From: Verrucomicrobiota bacterium
Lineage (GTDB): Bacteria > Verrucomicrobiota > Verrucomicrobiia > Opitutales > Opitutaceae
Reading direction: 5' to 3'
Assembly (NCBI GenBank): GCA_023446735.1
Contig: JAEXPQ010000136.1
Coordinates: 1-33,748, forward strand
Length of the DNA: 33,748 nt
A model generated the notes under the pieces. That model worked only from the letters and a program-made list of their open reading frames with translations, was not told the DNA's origin and ran no database searches. Below are positions 1 to 7,853 of this stretch, one piece after another (the stretch's first letter is position 1; every line of letters starts with the position of its first letter). A program made the position numbers and the translations under genes.

Positions 1-40
1 GGCGTCGCCTTTGTTGTTGGATAGATCGTGCGGTCGGCCC

Positions 41-727
41 TCAGCGCCGCCGGTAGCGGCGAAGCGTCACCACACCCAACGCCAGTGCTCCGATGATCGC
101 CGCGTAGGTCGACGGCTCGGGAATCGCAGTGAAACTCACACTGTCAATCCCGGTGGTCTCCTTCACACCGTTGCCGAACTCCGCGGGCAGCATGAAGGTC
201 GAAAGGCTGCCCATGATCTCGGCGAACTGGGTCGCCGAAGGGGCGGAGCCGCCCCGCGATCCGAGGTGAAAGTTGTCCGCCTCCAGATCAACCGAATAGG
301 AGAGCCATGTGCTGGTCGGGTCCGGCAGCGGGACGGTCGAAACGATCGTGGTGAGGTTGCCGCCGGTAACACCTCGGAGAATCACGACATTGTCGTTCGC
401 CCAATCGTTGAAATCGGAGCGCAACGAAAACGTGAGCGAACCGCCGATGAATGAGGAGTAATCGCTTCCAGCCGTGATCGGTGCCTCGAGAAAGTAGGTT
501 CGATCCGACGGATCGAACTTCGAGATGTAACCGCCCGATGCGCCTCCGGCTGGGTTCCATTGCACCTCCGATGGGACGCCAGTCTCTGTATAGCTTGAGA
601 GGTCCCGCCCCTGCCAGCCCTCGGACCCACCATCAAACGTCCACGTCTGCGCAGCAGCCGCGACGGCCAACATCCCCAAGCACGCTGCGGTCAACGACCG
701 CCACGCGCATCCTTTGTGTGTTCTCAT
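41..727 (-). CDS. PEP-CTERM sorting domain protein with laminin-B-like domain
   Basis: An exported surface or matrix protein of 228 residues. Residues 1-26 form a signal peptide ending in a run of alanines. Residues about 28-200 are a beta-rich region; the pattern 'YFLEAPITAGSDYSSFIGG' followed by 'LTFSLRSD' resembles the laminin B (laminin IV) fold, which binds extracellular partners. The C-terminus is a textbook PEP-CTERM tail: PEP at 203-205, a hydrophobic helix, then RRYRRR. In this system the tail is recognised by an exosortase, which cuts it and passes the protein to the cell surface or exopolysaccharide. The ATG at 727 is preferred because it starts the signal peptide directly; an in-frame start 42 bases further upstream would add a basic, non-hydrophobic leader. 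No exosortase gene lies in the window. The specific function is unknown. Confidence 0.85.
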   Translation of the reverse strand: MRTHKGCAWRSLTAACLGMLAVAAAAQTWTFDGGSEGWQGRDLSSYTETGVPSEVQWNPAGGASGGYISKFDPSDRTYFLEAPITAGSDYSSFIGGSLTFSLRSDFNDWANDNVVILRGVTGGNLTTIVSTVPLPDPTSTWLSYSVDLEADNFHLGSRGGSAPSATQFAEIMGSLSTFMLPAEFGNGVKETTGIDSVSFTAIPEPSTYAAIIGALALGVVTLRRYRRR

Positions 728-948
728 GTTTTGTGTTTTCGGGCGGCCGCGCTGGGGGGCAGACGCCACCGAAACCCATCACGTACCGACGAAGGCCGAT
801 CGCCCGCTCCATGGCAACGCGAAGTTCACCCCGCGCCGCAGCCGCACCTCCATTCACACCGTTTTCTGGGCGCTGCCGCGGCCGCCAACTTCGCGCTTCC
901 CACTCGCTCCGGTTCCGCCAACCCTCCGCGCACTCATCCGCCGCCGCC

Positions 949-1458
949 ATGCTTCCCTACAAGATCAGCGTCCTCGTCTTCGTTGAAAACCGCGCCGGCG
1001 AACTCCTGCTCATCGAGCGCACCAAGGCGCCGAACGCCGGACGTTGGAGCCCCATCGGCGGCAAACTCGAGATGCACACCGGCGAGTCGCCGTTCGAATG
1101 CGCGGCGCGGGAAGTCGGCGAAGAGATCGGGCTCAAGATCGTCGCCGAGCGCGACCTCCACCTCTTTTCGATGATCGCCGAGAAGGCCTACGAGGGCTCC
1201 GGCCACTGGCTGATGTTCCTCTTCCGCTGCCGCGTGCCCATCGACGCCCTGCCGCCACACATCTCCGAAGGCCGCTTCGGTTTCTTCTCCCGCACGGCCC
1301 TCGAACAACTCCCGATCCCCGAGACCGACCGCCAGGCGCTCTGGCCCATCTGGGACCGCCATCGCGACGGCTTCGTCGCGCTGCGCGCCGACTGCCACCC
1401 GTCGCAGAAACTCGACGTCGTGATCGAGCAGGTCACGCCGCACGCCGGCTCGACCTGA
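949..1458 (+). CDS. Nudix hydrolase
   Basis: A 169-residue Nudix hydrolase, a family that cleaves nucleoside diphosphates linked to another group, often as a housecleaning activity. The beta strand 'KISVLVFVENRAGELLLIER' is followed by the Nudix box at residues 38-62, ending in REVGEEIGL (R54, E55, E58 and E59 are the metal-binding core). Compared with the consensus G-x5-E, two extra residues (H43, T44) lie between the first glycine and E46. The substrate cannot be read from the sequence. The ATG at 949 was chosen because it precedes the first domain strand; the frame is open much further upstream but with non-protein-like composition. The gene is monocistronic, diverges from the PEP-CTERM gene across about 220 bases in which I see nothing clear, and ends just before a strong terminator. 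Confidence 0.88.
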   Translation: MLPYKISVLVFVENRAGELLLIERTKAPNAGRWSPIGGKLEMHTGESPFECAAREVGEEIGLKIVAERDLHLFSMIAEKAYEGSGHWLMFLFRCRVPIDALPPHISEGRFGFFSRTALEQLPIPETDRQALWPIWDRHRDGFVALRADCHPSQKLDVVIEQVTPHAGST

Positions 1459-1492
1459 CCGGAATCGGTCCGATCCTCATCCTTTTTTCACC

Positions 1493-1517
1493 AACGCCGC
1501 CCGCGCCGGGCGGCGTT
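1493..1517 (+). terminator. Rho-independent terminator after the Nudix gene
   Basis: A perfect 11-bp stem (AACGCCGCCCG / CGGGCGGCGTT) around a CGC loop begins 34 bases after the Nudix stop codon and is followed by a short T-rich stretch (CCTGTTT). A run of six T lies just upstream, so the hairpin could also work in the opposite direction. It separates the Nudix gene from the large secreted protein gene. Confidence 0.75.
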
Positions 1518-1645
1518 CCTGTTTAGCGACCTGTGAAAAACGCGCTCCAGCGCCCGGAGCAGGCTTCTCGTGCTGCATCCCCTCCGGCGCTCCGCCATTG
1601 AGCCGCGCGAGCGTCGCCACTTCGGAACGCCCAATCCCGGTCGCC

Positions 1646-4600
1646 ATGCACTCGCCACGTCTTCCCCTCCTCGCCCTCACGCTCGCGGTCGCCCTGCGCG
1701 CCCTCGCCGCCCCCGGCACCCCCGCCCGCGTCGAGATCGGCCTCGCCCAGACCGCCGCCGCCAACCCGCCGCTCGGCGCCAACGAATTCGGCGACCCCGG
1801 CGGCACGCAGTTCTCCGCCGGTAACCTTATCCCCGACAGCGGCTTCGAGCCCCTCTCGATGCGGCGGCGTGTCCGCGTCTCCCGTACCGGAACCGAAAAC
1901 GGCTATCCGTGGTTCGAGTTCGACGAGAGCGGCGGCATCACTGGCTGGGATCTCACCACCACCGGCCTCTACAACGGCGCCAGCGTCCGCATCTACCGCA
2001 TCGTCGACGCCGCCGGTCACCCTCTGCCCCAGGGCTCGGACAACTACCTCGATCTCACCGCCGCCGCCGCCTATACGCGCGTCGGCAGCACGACCATCCC
2101 CGAGGCCGGCGCCGCCAACCTCCCCCTCGGCGGCTGGGTCGACACCGCCTATGCGATGCCCAGCTCCGTCTACGGCACCCGCGCGAGCCTTAGCTACACC
2201 GACGCCCGCTGGGTCGAGAACGGGAAGACCTACTACTACATCGTCACCGCCATCGGCTCGAACTCCTCCGACGACGGCGGCACCAACGAGAGCGATCCCG
2301 CGGCCACCCTCGAGCTCACGGCCACGCCGCAGGCCGGCCTGCTCAGCTCGCCCCACATCTACATCACAGGCGGCAACGGCCTCAACGAGATCGGCAACGT
2401 GGCCTCGGGTAACTGGTACGGCTTTCAGCCGCGCGTCGCCGGCGCCAGCGGCACGGTGACCTGGGCGCTTCTCGACGCCGCCAACAACCCGATCGCTCCG
2501 CCCGCCGGCCTCACCTTCAACTCCGCGACCGGCGAGCTTGGCGGACAGGCAACCAGCACGCCGCCCGCGACCCTTCTGCGTTTCCGCGCCACCGCCGCCA
2601 ACGGCACTGCCACGCGCGACTTCATCCTCAATAACCCCGCGTGGACGCCGACCGGCGGCACCACCCGCCCGCTGCCGCCGACCAACATCACCGCCACCGC
2701 GGGCGACGGCTATGTCCACCTTTCCTGGACGGCCAGTGCCTCCGCGGGTGTCGTCGGCTACCGCGTCTACCGCGCCGAACTGCCGCGCGCCCAGCAGCGC
2801 CAGCGCGTCTACCTCGCTCCCGGCGCTCCCGCGCTCGTGAAGGACGACTACGTCCACCTCGAGAAACGCATCCTCTCCGCCGACCCCAGGTGGGCGCACC
2901 CGCGGGTCCGTAGCGGCACCATCGGCGAAACCTGGCGTACCAGTTCCGCGAACACCACGCTCCGCCGCGTCGCCCATCCCGGAACCATCCCGGCCGATTT
3001 CCGCTTCCCGGGCGACTCCTGCCTGCAGGTGACCACGGCGGGAACCGGCACCGACGAGATCTCCGGCCCGGCCATCTTCTTCCCGGCGATCGCCCACGGT
3101 GAGGCCGGCTGGTACAGCCAGCTCGAACCTGGCCGGACCTACCGCTACGAGGCGTGGCTGCGCCAGAGCGGCCTGGCGAACTCCGGCCAGGTAACCCTCA
3201 CCATCAGCGGAGCCTACTCGGCCATCGCCCAGACCTTCGCCGTCGACTCCACCTGGCGCCTCTGCTCGTTCGAGTTCACCGCGCCGCCCCGGCCGACGAC
3301 CAGCTGGCACATGTGGCCGGTCGTCCGCTTCACCGGCCCCGGCCAGCTCTGGATCGACAACATCCGGCTCTTCCGCGCCGACACCCCCGCCGACCGCACC
3401 GCGACCTTGGCCCCGCCCAGCCCGCTCGTGTACGACGAGCTGATGGCCTCGCAGCCGCTCACCGGCGAAAAGGGCATGCTGCGCTCGATGTACGTGCTGC
3501 TCAACAAAGCCACCATGGCCAGCTGCCTCGGGCTCAACCGCGACGCCGGCCTGACGATGAACTGGTACCAGTCCGCGGAAGGCGCCTCCAACATGACGGT
3601 GCCGTATTTCCTCCAGTACGCCTACCGCAGTGGAACCAGCCCGTCCTCGCGCCTGAAACCCTGGCTCAATCTCTCCTCGAACATGCGCGAGGACGAGTGG
3701 CTGGCCCTCGTGGAGTACCTCGGCGCCACGATCGACCCTGCGAATCCCGCCGATGTCGCCGCCAAGCCCTGGGCCTACCTGCGCTACCGCCAGCGTGGCG
3801 TCACCACGCCGTGGACCGACGAGTTTCCCCGCATCTACCTCGAGTTCGCCAACGAGACTTGGCACAACGGCGCCGTCTCCGACGAGTGGTTCGGCTGGGG
3901 ACGGTCCGGCTGGGTGCACGGCGGCGCACAGGAGTTCGGACTCGCGGCCCACTACCTCACCTCCTACGTCCGCAGCCACTCACCCTACTTCAACACCCTC
4001 GATACCGCCGGGAAGCTGCGCTTCGTGCTGGGCAGCAACTACCAGAACTACGGCGAGAACGCCGCCGCCGGCGCTCCGTACGCACACGCCATCGGACACA
4101 CCACCTACGTCGGACCGAAGTGGGAGGTCGACGAAACCCCGCTCGCCACCTACGACGACCACGGCATCCAAGCCACCCTCCTCGGCCACATCGCCGACAC
4201 CGCCTCCGCCTTCACCAACTACCGTCGCTGGCGCGAGCAACTCGCCGCCGCGGGGCACACCATGGACCTCCTTGCCTACGAGGGAGGGCCCAGCGGCTAC
4301 TCCCTGCCCGGCCAGGACACCCCCACCCAGCACGACTACTCCGAGCTCTACGGCAAGTCGCTCGCCATGGGCGTCGCCGCTCTGGACGCCTGGCTCGCCG
4401 CCTACGAAGCAGGCTTCTCCGATCAAGCCTACCTCGGCATGGGCGTCGGCGACTACTGGTCCTCGCACACGCAGATCGCCGACGGCTACCGTCCCCACGC
4501 CGGCTGGCTCGCGCTCACCCTGCGCAACCGCTTCGCCACCGGTCGCATGATCCGCAGCGCCGTTGTGGAATCCCCGACGATCCGGTGGGACGACACCGAG

Positions 4601-6832
4601 CATCCGCTCATCTCGTCCTACGCTTTCCGCGACGGCTCCCGCCTCTGCGTGTTCCTGCTCTCGCGAAAACTCGGCGGCGTCCACGACGGCGTCGACTTCG
4701 GCGACGGCGCCACGCCCGTCACCCTCGTGCTGCCCGCCACCCCCACTGGCCCCGCCACGCTCTACCACCTCAGCGGCGATCCGCGCGCGACCAACATCAC
4801 CGCGATGAACGTCACGATCCAGCAGACCACCGCCACCCTCGACCGCGAAACGACCGTCGCGCTTCCGCCGGGTTCGATCTACCTCTACGTCGTCGACACC
4901 GACCTGCCCGATCGCGACGACCCGCTCCAGCCTCCGTCAGCGTCGCCATCGATCACTTACTCAGCCACCGGCGCCACGCTGACGTGGCCGGCGGTCGCCG
5001 GCGCCACCGGCTACACCGTTTTCCGCAGCACCAAACCCTATTTCGACCGGCAGGACGTCACGGAAACCTTCACCAGCGCCGCGAACTCGTTCACCGACAC
5101 CGGTGCCGTCGGCGGCACCACCTACTACTACCGCGTCGCCACCACCAACGGCTGGGGCTCCGGCTTCTGGAATCTCGTCGCCGCGGGTGGTGTCAATCCC
5201 TCCACGCCGATCCTTCCGGCACCGGCCCTCGACGGGCTCCTCGAGACCACCGGAGCATTGGTCGCCAACTGGCATGAGGTGGCCGGAGCCTCCGGCTACC
5301 GCGTCGGCCTCGCGACCAAATCCGGCGGACCGTACACCTGGACCGACGCGGGCATCGCCACCAGCTGGACCTTCGCGGGGCTGGAGAACGGCCGGACCTA
5401 CTACGCTGTCGTCTACGCGTATGGCGCCGCCGGACGCGGCCCCGACTCCGCCGAGCGAGCCGGCACGACGCTCGTTCCCGGCCAGACTGCCGTGCTTGCC
5501 GCCTGGGAGGGGCAAGGCGCGCTCGTCTACAGCACCAACCTCGGCAATCCGCCCCAGTCGCTGCCCGTCGGACGGCATCTCCTCGCGCTCGGCGCCAGCG
5601 ACTTGGTTCGCGGAGCGGGAGGAAGACTCGACACAAACAACTACGGATTCTCCAACACGCACTACGACGGCAAGTTCCCCTTCGAGCCGACCACCGATAG
5701 CGGCAACTTCGGCGCCGCCGGTGGCGGCTCCCTGGCCAACGTCGTCGCCCGCGATCTCTATGTCGGTTGCACCGTCGCTCCGGCCGCCGGCCAATCCGTT
5801 TCGATCAGCAGCGTCGACACCGGATTCCAGTACTCCTTCGGCAGCCGCGACGAGCCGATCCGCCGTCTCCAGGCCGTCCTGCGCTACCGGGTCGGGACCG
5901 GTGCGTGGCACGATGTCGCCGCGCCCGTCGACTACGGGGTGGAGGCCGGCTACTGGATCTACAACGACCTCACGCTCGCCCTCGCCGGCGAGGCGGCGTT
6001 GCAGAACGTCACCCAGCCCGTCGAGCTGCGTTTCTACCTCTACTGGACCGGTGACGACGCCCGCTGGCACCCCGCCGCGCTGGTGCGCAGCGCCGGCGAG
6101 GATCTGATCGTGCGCGGGACCGCCGCCACCGTCGCGGCGCCGGGCCAACCCGTCGGGCTGCGCACCGCCGCCGGCCGCAAACAGGTCGCCATCTCCTGGA
6201 CACCGGTCGCCGGCGCCACGAGCTACACACTGCGTTGGGGCGCAACCGCCGGGACCTACACTGGTAGCCTCGGTGGGCTCACCCAGGCCTCCGCCACCAT
6301 CACCGGCTTGGCCGCCGGCACACCGCTCTACTTCACGGTCGAAGCGGTCAACGCCTTCGGCGCCGGGCCGGCAGCGGCACCGGTCGCCGCCACGCCGCTG
6401 ACGTCGTTTCAATCGTGGCAATCCGTGCACTTCACCAGTGCGCAGCTCGCTGCGGGGCTCGGTGCGATGGCGTCCGATCCGGATGCCGACGGCCAGAGCA
6501 ACCTCGTCGAGTACGCCTTCGGCACCGCCCCGCTCGCCGCGGGCGCGCCCGTCTGGCAGGTCACGCTGGGCGGCACGCCCGCCCGCCTCTCGGCCACGCT
6601 CCCGCTCTGGACCGCCAACGACGACATCACCGTCACGCTCGAAGCCTCCTCCGACCTCGCGACCTGGACCCCGCTCGCCCGCAGCACCGCCGGCGCCCCG
6701 ATGCTCGTGCTCGTCGACGGCGTGCTCGTCACCGAGTCCAGTGCCGATCCGGTCCTGCTCACCGTGCGCGACCTTGCCGCGTCGACCGAGACCACGCGCC
6801 GCTTCCTGCGCCTGTCCGTGACCGCCCCGTAG
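1646..6832 (+). CDS. Giant secreted fibronectin type III protein with glycosidase-like core
   Basis: A 1728-residue exported protein. Residues 1-22 are a signal peptide (MHSPRLPLLALTLAVALRALAA); the ATG at 1646 was chosen over an upstream TTG for this reason. Visible parts in order: an Fn3-like segment (about 160-230), an Ig-like putative-binding domain with 'GLTFNSATGELGG' (about 235-330), an Fn3 start (342-380), a jelly-roll carbohydrate-binding-like region (about 450-580), a central domain (590-985), three Fn3 domains (about 1097-1175, 1190-1275, 1499-1585), and a C-terminal segment with the calcium-loop-like motif DPDADGQSNLVEYAFGT. The central domain has FANETWHN (E737) and LAYEGGP (E879), which resemble the acid/base 'NE' and nucleophile glutamates of clan GH-A barrels. 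Polysaccharide degradation at the cell surface is therefore inferred, not shown. It has no PEP-CTERM tail. Confidence 0.82.
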   Translation: MHSPRLPLLALTLAVALRALAAPGTPARVEIGLAQTAAANPPLGANEFGDPGGTQFSAGNLIPDSGFEPLSMRRRVRVSRTGTENGYPWFEFDESGGITGWDLTTTGLYNGASVRIYRIVDAAGHPLPQGSDNYLDLTAAAAYTRVGSTTIPEAGAANLPLGGWVDTAYAMPSSVYGTRASLSYTDARWVENGKTYYYIVTAIGSNSSDDGGTNESDPAATLELTATPQAGLLSSPHIYITGGNGLNEIGNVASGNWYGFQPRVAGASGTVTWALLDAANNPIAPPAGLTFNSATGELGGQATSTPPATLLRFRATAANGTATRDFILNNPAWTPTGGTTRPLPPTNITATAGDGYVHLSWTASASAGVVGYRVYRAELPRAQQRQRVYLAPGAPALVKDDYVHLEKRILSADPRWAHPRVRSGTIGETWRTSSANTTLRRVAHPGTIPADFRFPGDSCLQVTTAGTGTDEISGPAIFFPAIAHGEAGWYSQLEPGRTYRYEAWLRQSGLANSGQVTLTISGAYSAIAQTFAVDSTWRLCSFEFTAPPRPTTSWHMWPVVRFTGPGQLWIDNIRLFRADTPADRTATLAPPSPLVYDELMASQPLTGEKGMLRSMYVLLNKATMASCLGLNRDAGLTMNWYQSAEGASNMTVPYFLQYAYRSGTSPSSRLKPWLNLSSNMREDEWLALVEYLGATIDPANPADVAAKPWAYLRYRQRGVTTPWTDEFPRIYLEFANETWHNGAVSDEWFGWGRSGWVHGGAQEFGLAAHYLTSYVRSHSPYFNTLDTAGKLRFVLGSNYQNYGENAAAGAPYAHAIGHTTYVGPKWEVDETPLATYDDHGIQATLLGHIADTASAFTNYRRWREQLAAAGHTMDLLAYEGGPSGYSLPGQDTPTQHDYSELYGKSLAMGVAALDAWLAAYEAGFSDQAYLGMGVGDYWSSHTQIADGYRPHAGWLALTLRNRFATGRMIRSAVVESPTIRWDDTEHPLISSYAFRDGSRLCVFLLSRKLGGVHDGVDFGDGATPVTLVLPATPTGPATLYHLSGDPRATNITAMNVTIQQTTATLDRETTVALPPGSIYLYVVDTDLPDRDDPLQPPSASPSITYSATGATLTWPAVAGATGYTVFRSTKPYFDRQDVTETFTSAANSFTDTGAVGGTTYYYRVATTNGWGSGFWNLVAAGGVNPSTPILPAPALDGLLETTGALVANWHEVAGASGYRVGLATKSGGPYTWTDAGIATSWTFAGLENGRTYYAVVYAYGAAGRGPDSAERAGTTLVPGQTAVLAAWEGQGALVYSTNLGNPPQSLPVGRHLLALGASDLVRGAGGRLDTNNYGFSNTHYDGKFPFEPTTDSGNFGAAGGGSLANVVARDLYVGCTVAPAAGQSVSISSVDTGFQYSFGSRDEPIRRLQAVLRYRVGTGAWHDVAAPVDYGVEAGYWIYNDLTLALAGEAALQNVTQPVELRFYLYWTGDDARWHPAALVRSAGEDLIVRGTAATVAAPGQPVGLRTAAGRKQVAISWTPVAGATSYTLRWGATAGTYTGSLGGLTQASATITGLAAGTPLYFTVEAVNAFGAGPAAAPVAATPLTSFQSWQSVHFTSAQLAAGLGAMASDPDADGQSNLVEYAFGTAPLAAGAPVWQVTLGGTPARLSATLPLWTANDDITVTLEASSDLATWTPLARSTAGAPMLVLVDGVLVTESSADPVLLTVRDLAASTETTRRFLRLSVTAP

Positions 6833-6940
6833 CCGAAGCCCCACCGCCCCAGCCGCGCCGCCATGGCGGTACCGTTCTCTGCGCTCCGCTCCCCGGCGGC
6901 GCGCAGTTTTTCTTTGGCGGCCATACACGAGACCGTTTCA

Positions 6941-7317
6941 GTGTATCGTTTCTCCACCGACCCCGCCTCGCTCACCCGCCTGATCCGCCTCAACGCGCTC
7001 CTCGGCGAGGAACAACGCCTCACCACCGGCACGCTGGCCGAGGCGATCAGCGTGAGCGTGCGGATGATCAAACGGGACATCGACTGCCTCCGCAACCACC
7101 ACGGCGCCGAGATCCGCTGGGACGCCCGCGCCAGCACCTACCGGTGCGTCAAGCCCAGCGACCGCCTTCCGCCGTTGCGCATCAGCGCCGACGAAGCCAT
7201 CGCCTGGTTCTCGCCGAAAAGGCGTTCCCCGCCTGGGCCGGATCGGCCCTCGGGCGCGCGCTTGAGTCGCTCTTGTCGAAAGTGGGCGAGGTCGTGCTCG
7301 GCCCCATTGAAGCTTAG
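6941..7317 (+). pseudogene. Broken HTH/WYL-type transcriptional regulator
   Basis: The first reading frame (from a GTG at 6941) encodes an N-terminal winged helix typical of WYL-domain regulators: 'LTRLIRLNALLGEEQ', 'LAEAISVSVRMIKRDIDCLR', 'LPPLRISADEAIA'. At about 7203 the frame is lost. The continuation 'LVLAEKAFPAWAGSALGRAL' followed by 'ESLLSKVGEVVLGPIEA' is perfect family sequence but lies in another frame, as if one C were missing from an original GCC-CTG. Even after repair the protein ends at a TAG at 7315-7317, before the WYL ligand-binding domain would begin. The gene therefore has two independent lesions and is probably dead. A sequencing error could explain the frameshift but not the truncation. 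Confidence 0.7.
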
Positions 7318-7437
7318 GCACGGACCTTGAACATACTCAGGGGGTTCATCTCATCGAGCCCACGCAGCACCACGAGGCCGTGCGCAGCCGCCCGCGCTCA
7401 CCTGCGCCTGAACCAGTTCTGCCGCAATCCCGCCCGC
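7314..7437 (-). pseudogene. C-terminal gene remnant, possibly STAS-like
   Basis: On the minus strand the stretch 'AHGLVVLRGLDEMNPLSMF' followed by KVRA and a TAA (7316-7314) looks like a real protein C-terminus. Just upstream, in a different frame, 'GGIAAELVQAQV' looks like the preceding helix. Joined by one frameshift, the two would resemble the last third of a STAS domain (anti-sigma-factor antagonist type: S-x-G-I-A helix, then a V-x-G-L strand). A TAA at 7440-7438 closes the frame upstream, so nothing complete remains. Its stop overlaps the stop of the broken WYL gene on the other strand, so two decayed genes meet here. The family assignment is a guess from pattern alone. Confidence 0.25.
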
Positions 7438-7438
7438 T

Positions 7439-7487
7439 TACCGATGCGCCCGCCGCTTCGGTAGCCTCCTAAATGCTTCGTTTAGGA
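7439..7487. repeat. Two adjacent inverted repeats near tRNA-Gly
   Basis: Within the 335 bases between the WYL remnant and the tRNA lie two consecutive hairpins. The first is TACCGA/TCGGTA around a 13-base loop (7439-7463). The second is a perfect 7-bp TCCTAAA/TTTAGGA around TGCTTCG (7467-7487). Neither is followed by a T run on the plus strand. The rest of this gap holds the remnant described above and an AT-richer stretch (7490-7650) with no reading frame I can defend. Confidence 0.5.
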
Positions 7488-7652
7488 TCATAGACCGAGG
7501 CGTACTTCATTGTATTGAGGATCTGTGACGCGCCCCATCCCCTTAAGTCGTTCGGTCGCAAGCGCGGTGGCGTTGAGCAAAAAGTGCGACAAAAGCGTGA
7601 CACTCGGGGCCAAAAACCAGCCTGAACCCCTCATTTCCATCCACTTGCAAAG

Positions 7653-7726
7653 TGGTGCGGGTAGTGGGAATCGAACCCACCTCTCAAGCTTGGGAAGCTC
7701 GCATACTACCGATGTACTATACCCGC
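7653..7726 (-). tRNA. tRNA-Gly (anticodon CCC)
   Basis: Read on the minus strand, a complete cloverleaf is present. The 7-bp acceptor stem (GCGGGTA with TACCCGC) is perfect, the anticodon stem CGAGC/GCTTG has one G-U pair, the loop is TTCCCAA giving anticodon CCC (glycine codon GGG), and the T-arm is GTGGG-TTCGATT-CCCAC. The discriminator base is A, and the terminal CCA is encoded (positions 7655-7653). The GCGGG acceptor start is usual for bacterial tRNA-Gly. The CCA bases also form the start of a small palindrome (CCACTTTGCAAGTGG on the minus strand) that may help 3' processing. Confidence 0.95.
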
Positions 7727-7744
7727 AGACCAAGGAACGCCCGC

Positions 7745-7774
7745 ATGTTTGCCGCGCTCGCCGGCCGATGACAA
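7745..7774 (-). promoter_or_regulatory. Possible sigma-70-type promoter of tRNA-Gly
   Basis: On the minus strand TTGTCA (7774-7769, five of six to the -35 consensus) is followed after 18 bases by AAACAT (7750-7745, three of six to the -10 consensus). The implied start lies about a dozen bases before the tRNA 5' end. Position and -35 quality support it; the -10 is weak. Confidence 0.4.
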
Positions 7775-7853
7775 GTACGCAGTTGTTCCACGCCCGCAAA
7801 ACTCGCCCAGACGCCCGTTGCCTCCGCGGCCGCCTTGCGCTCACCTCGTCGCG

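Noticed and set aside
7653..7726. Possible integration (attachment) site at the tRNA-Gly 3' end
   Set aside because: I found no second copy of the tRNA 3' end and no integrase in the window, although the nearby gene remnants made this worth checking.
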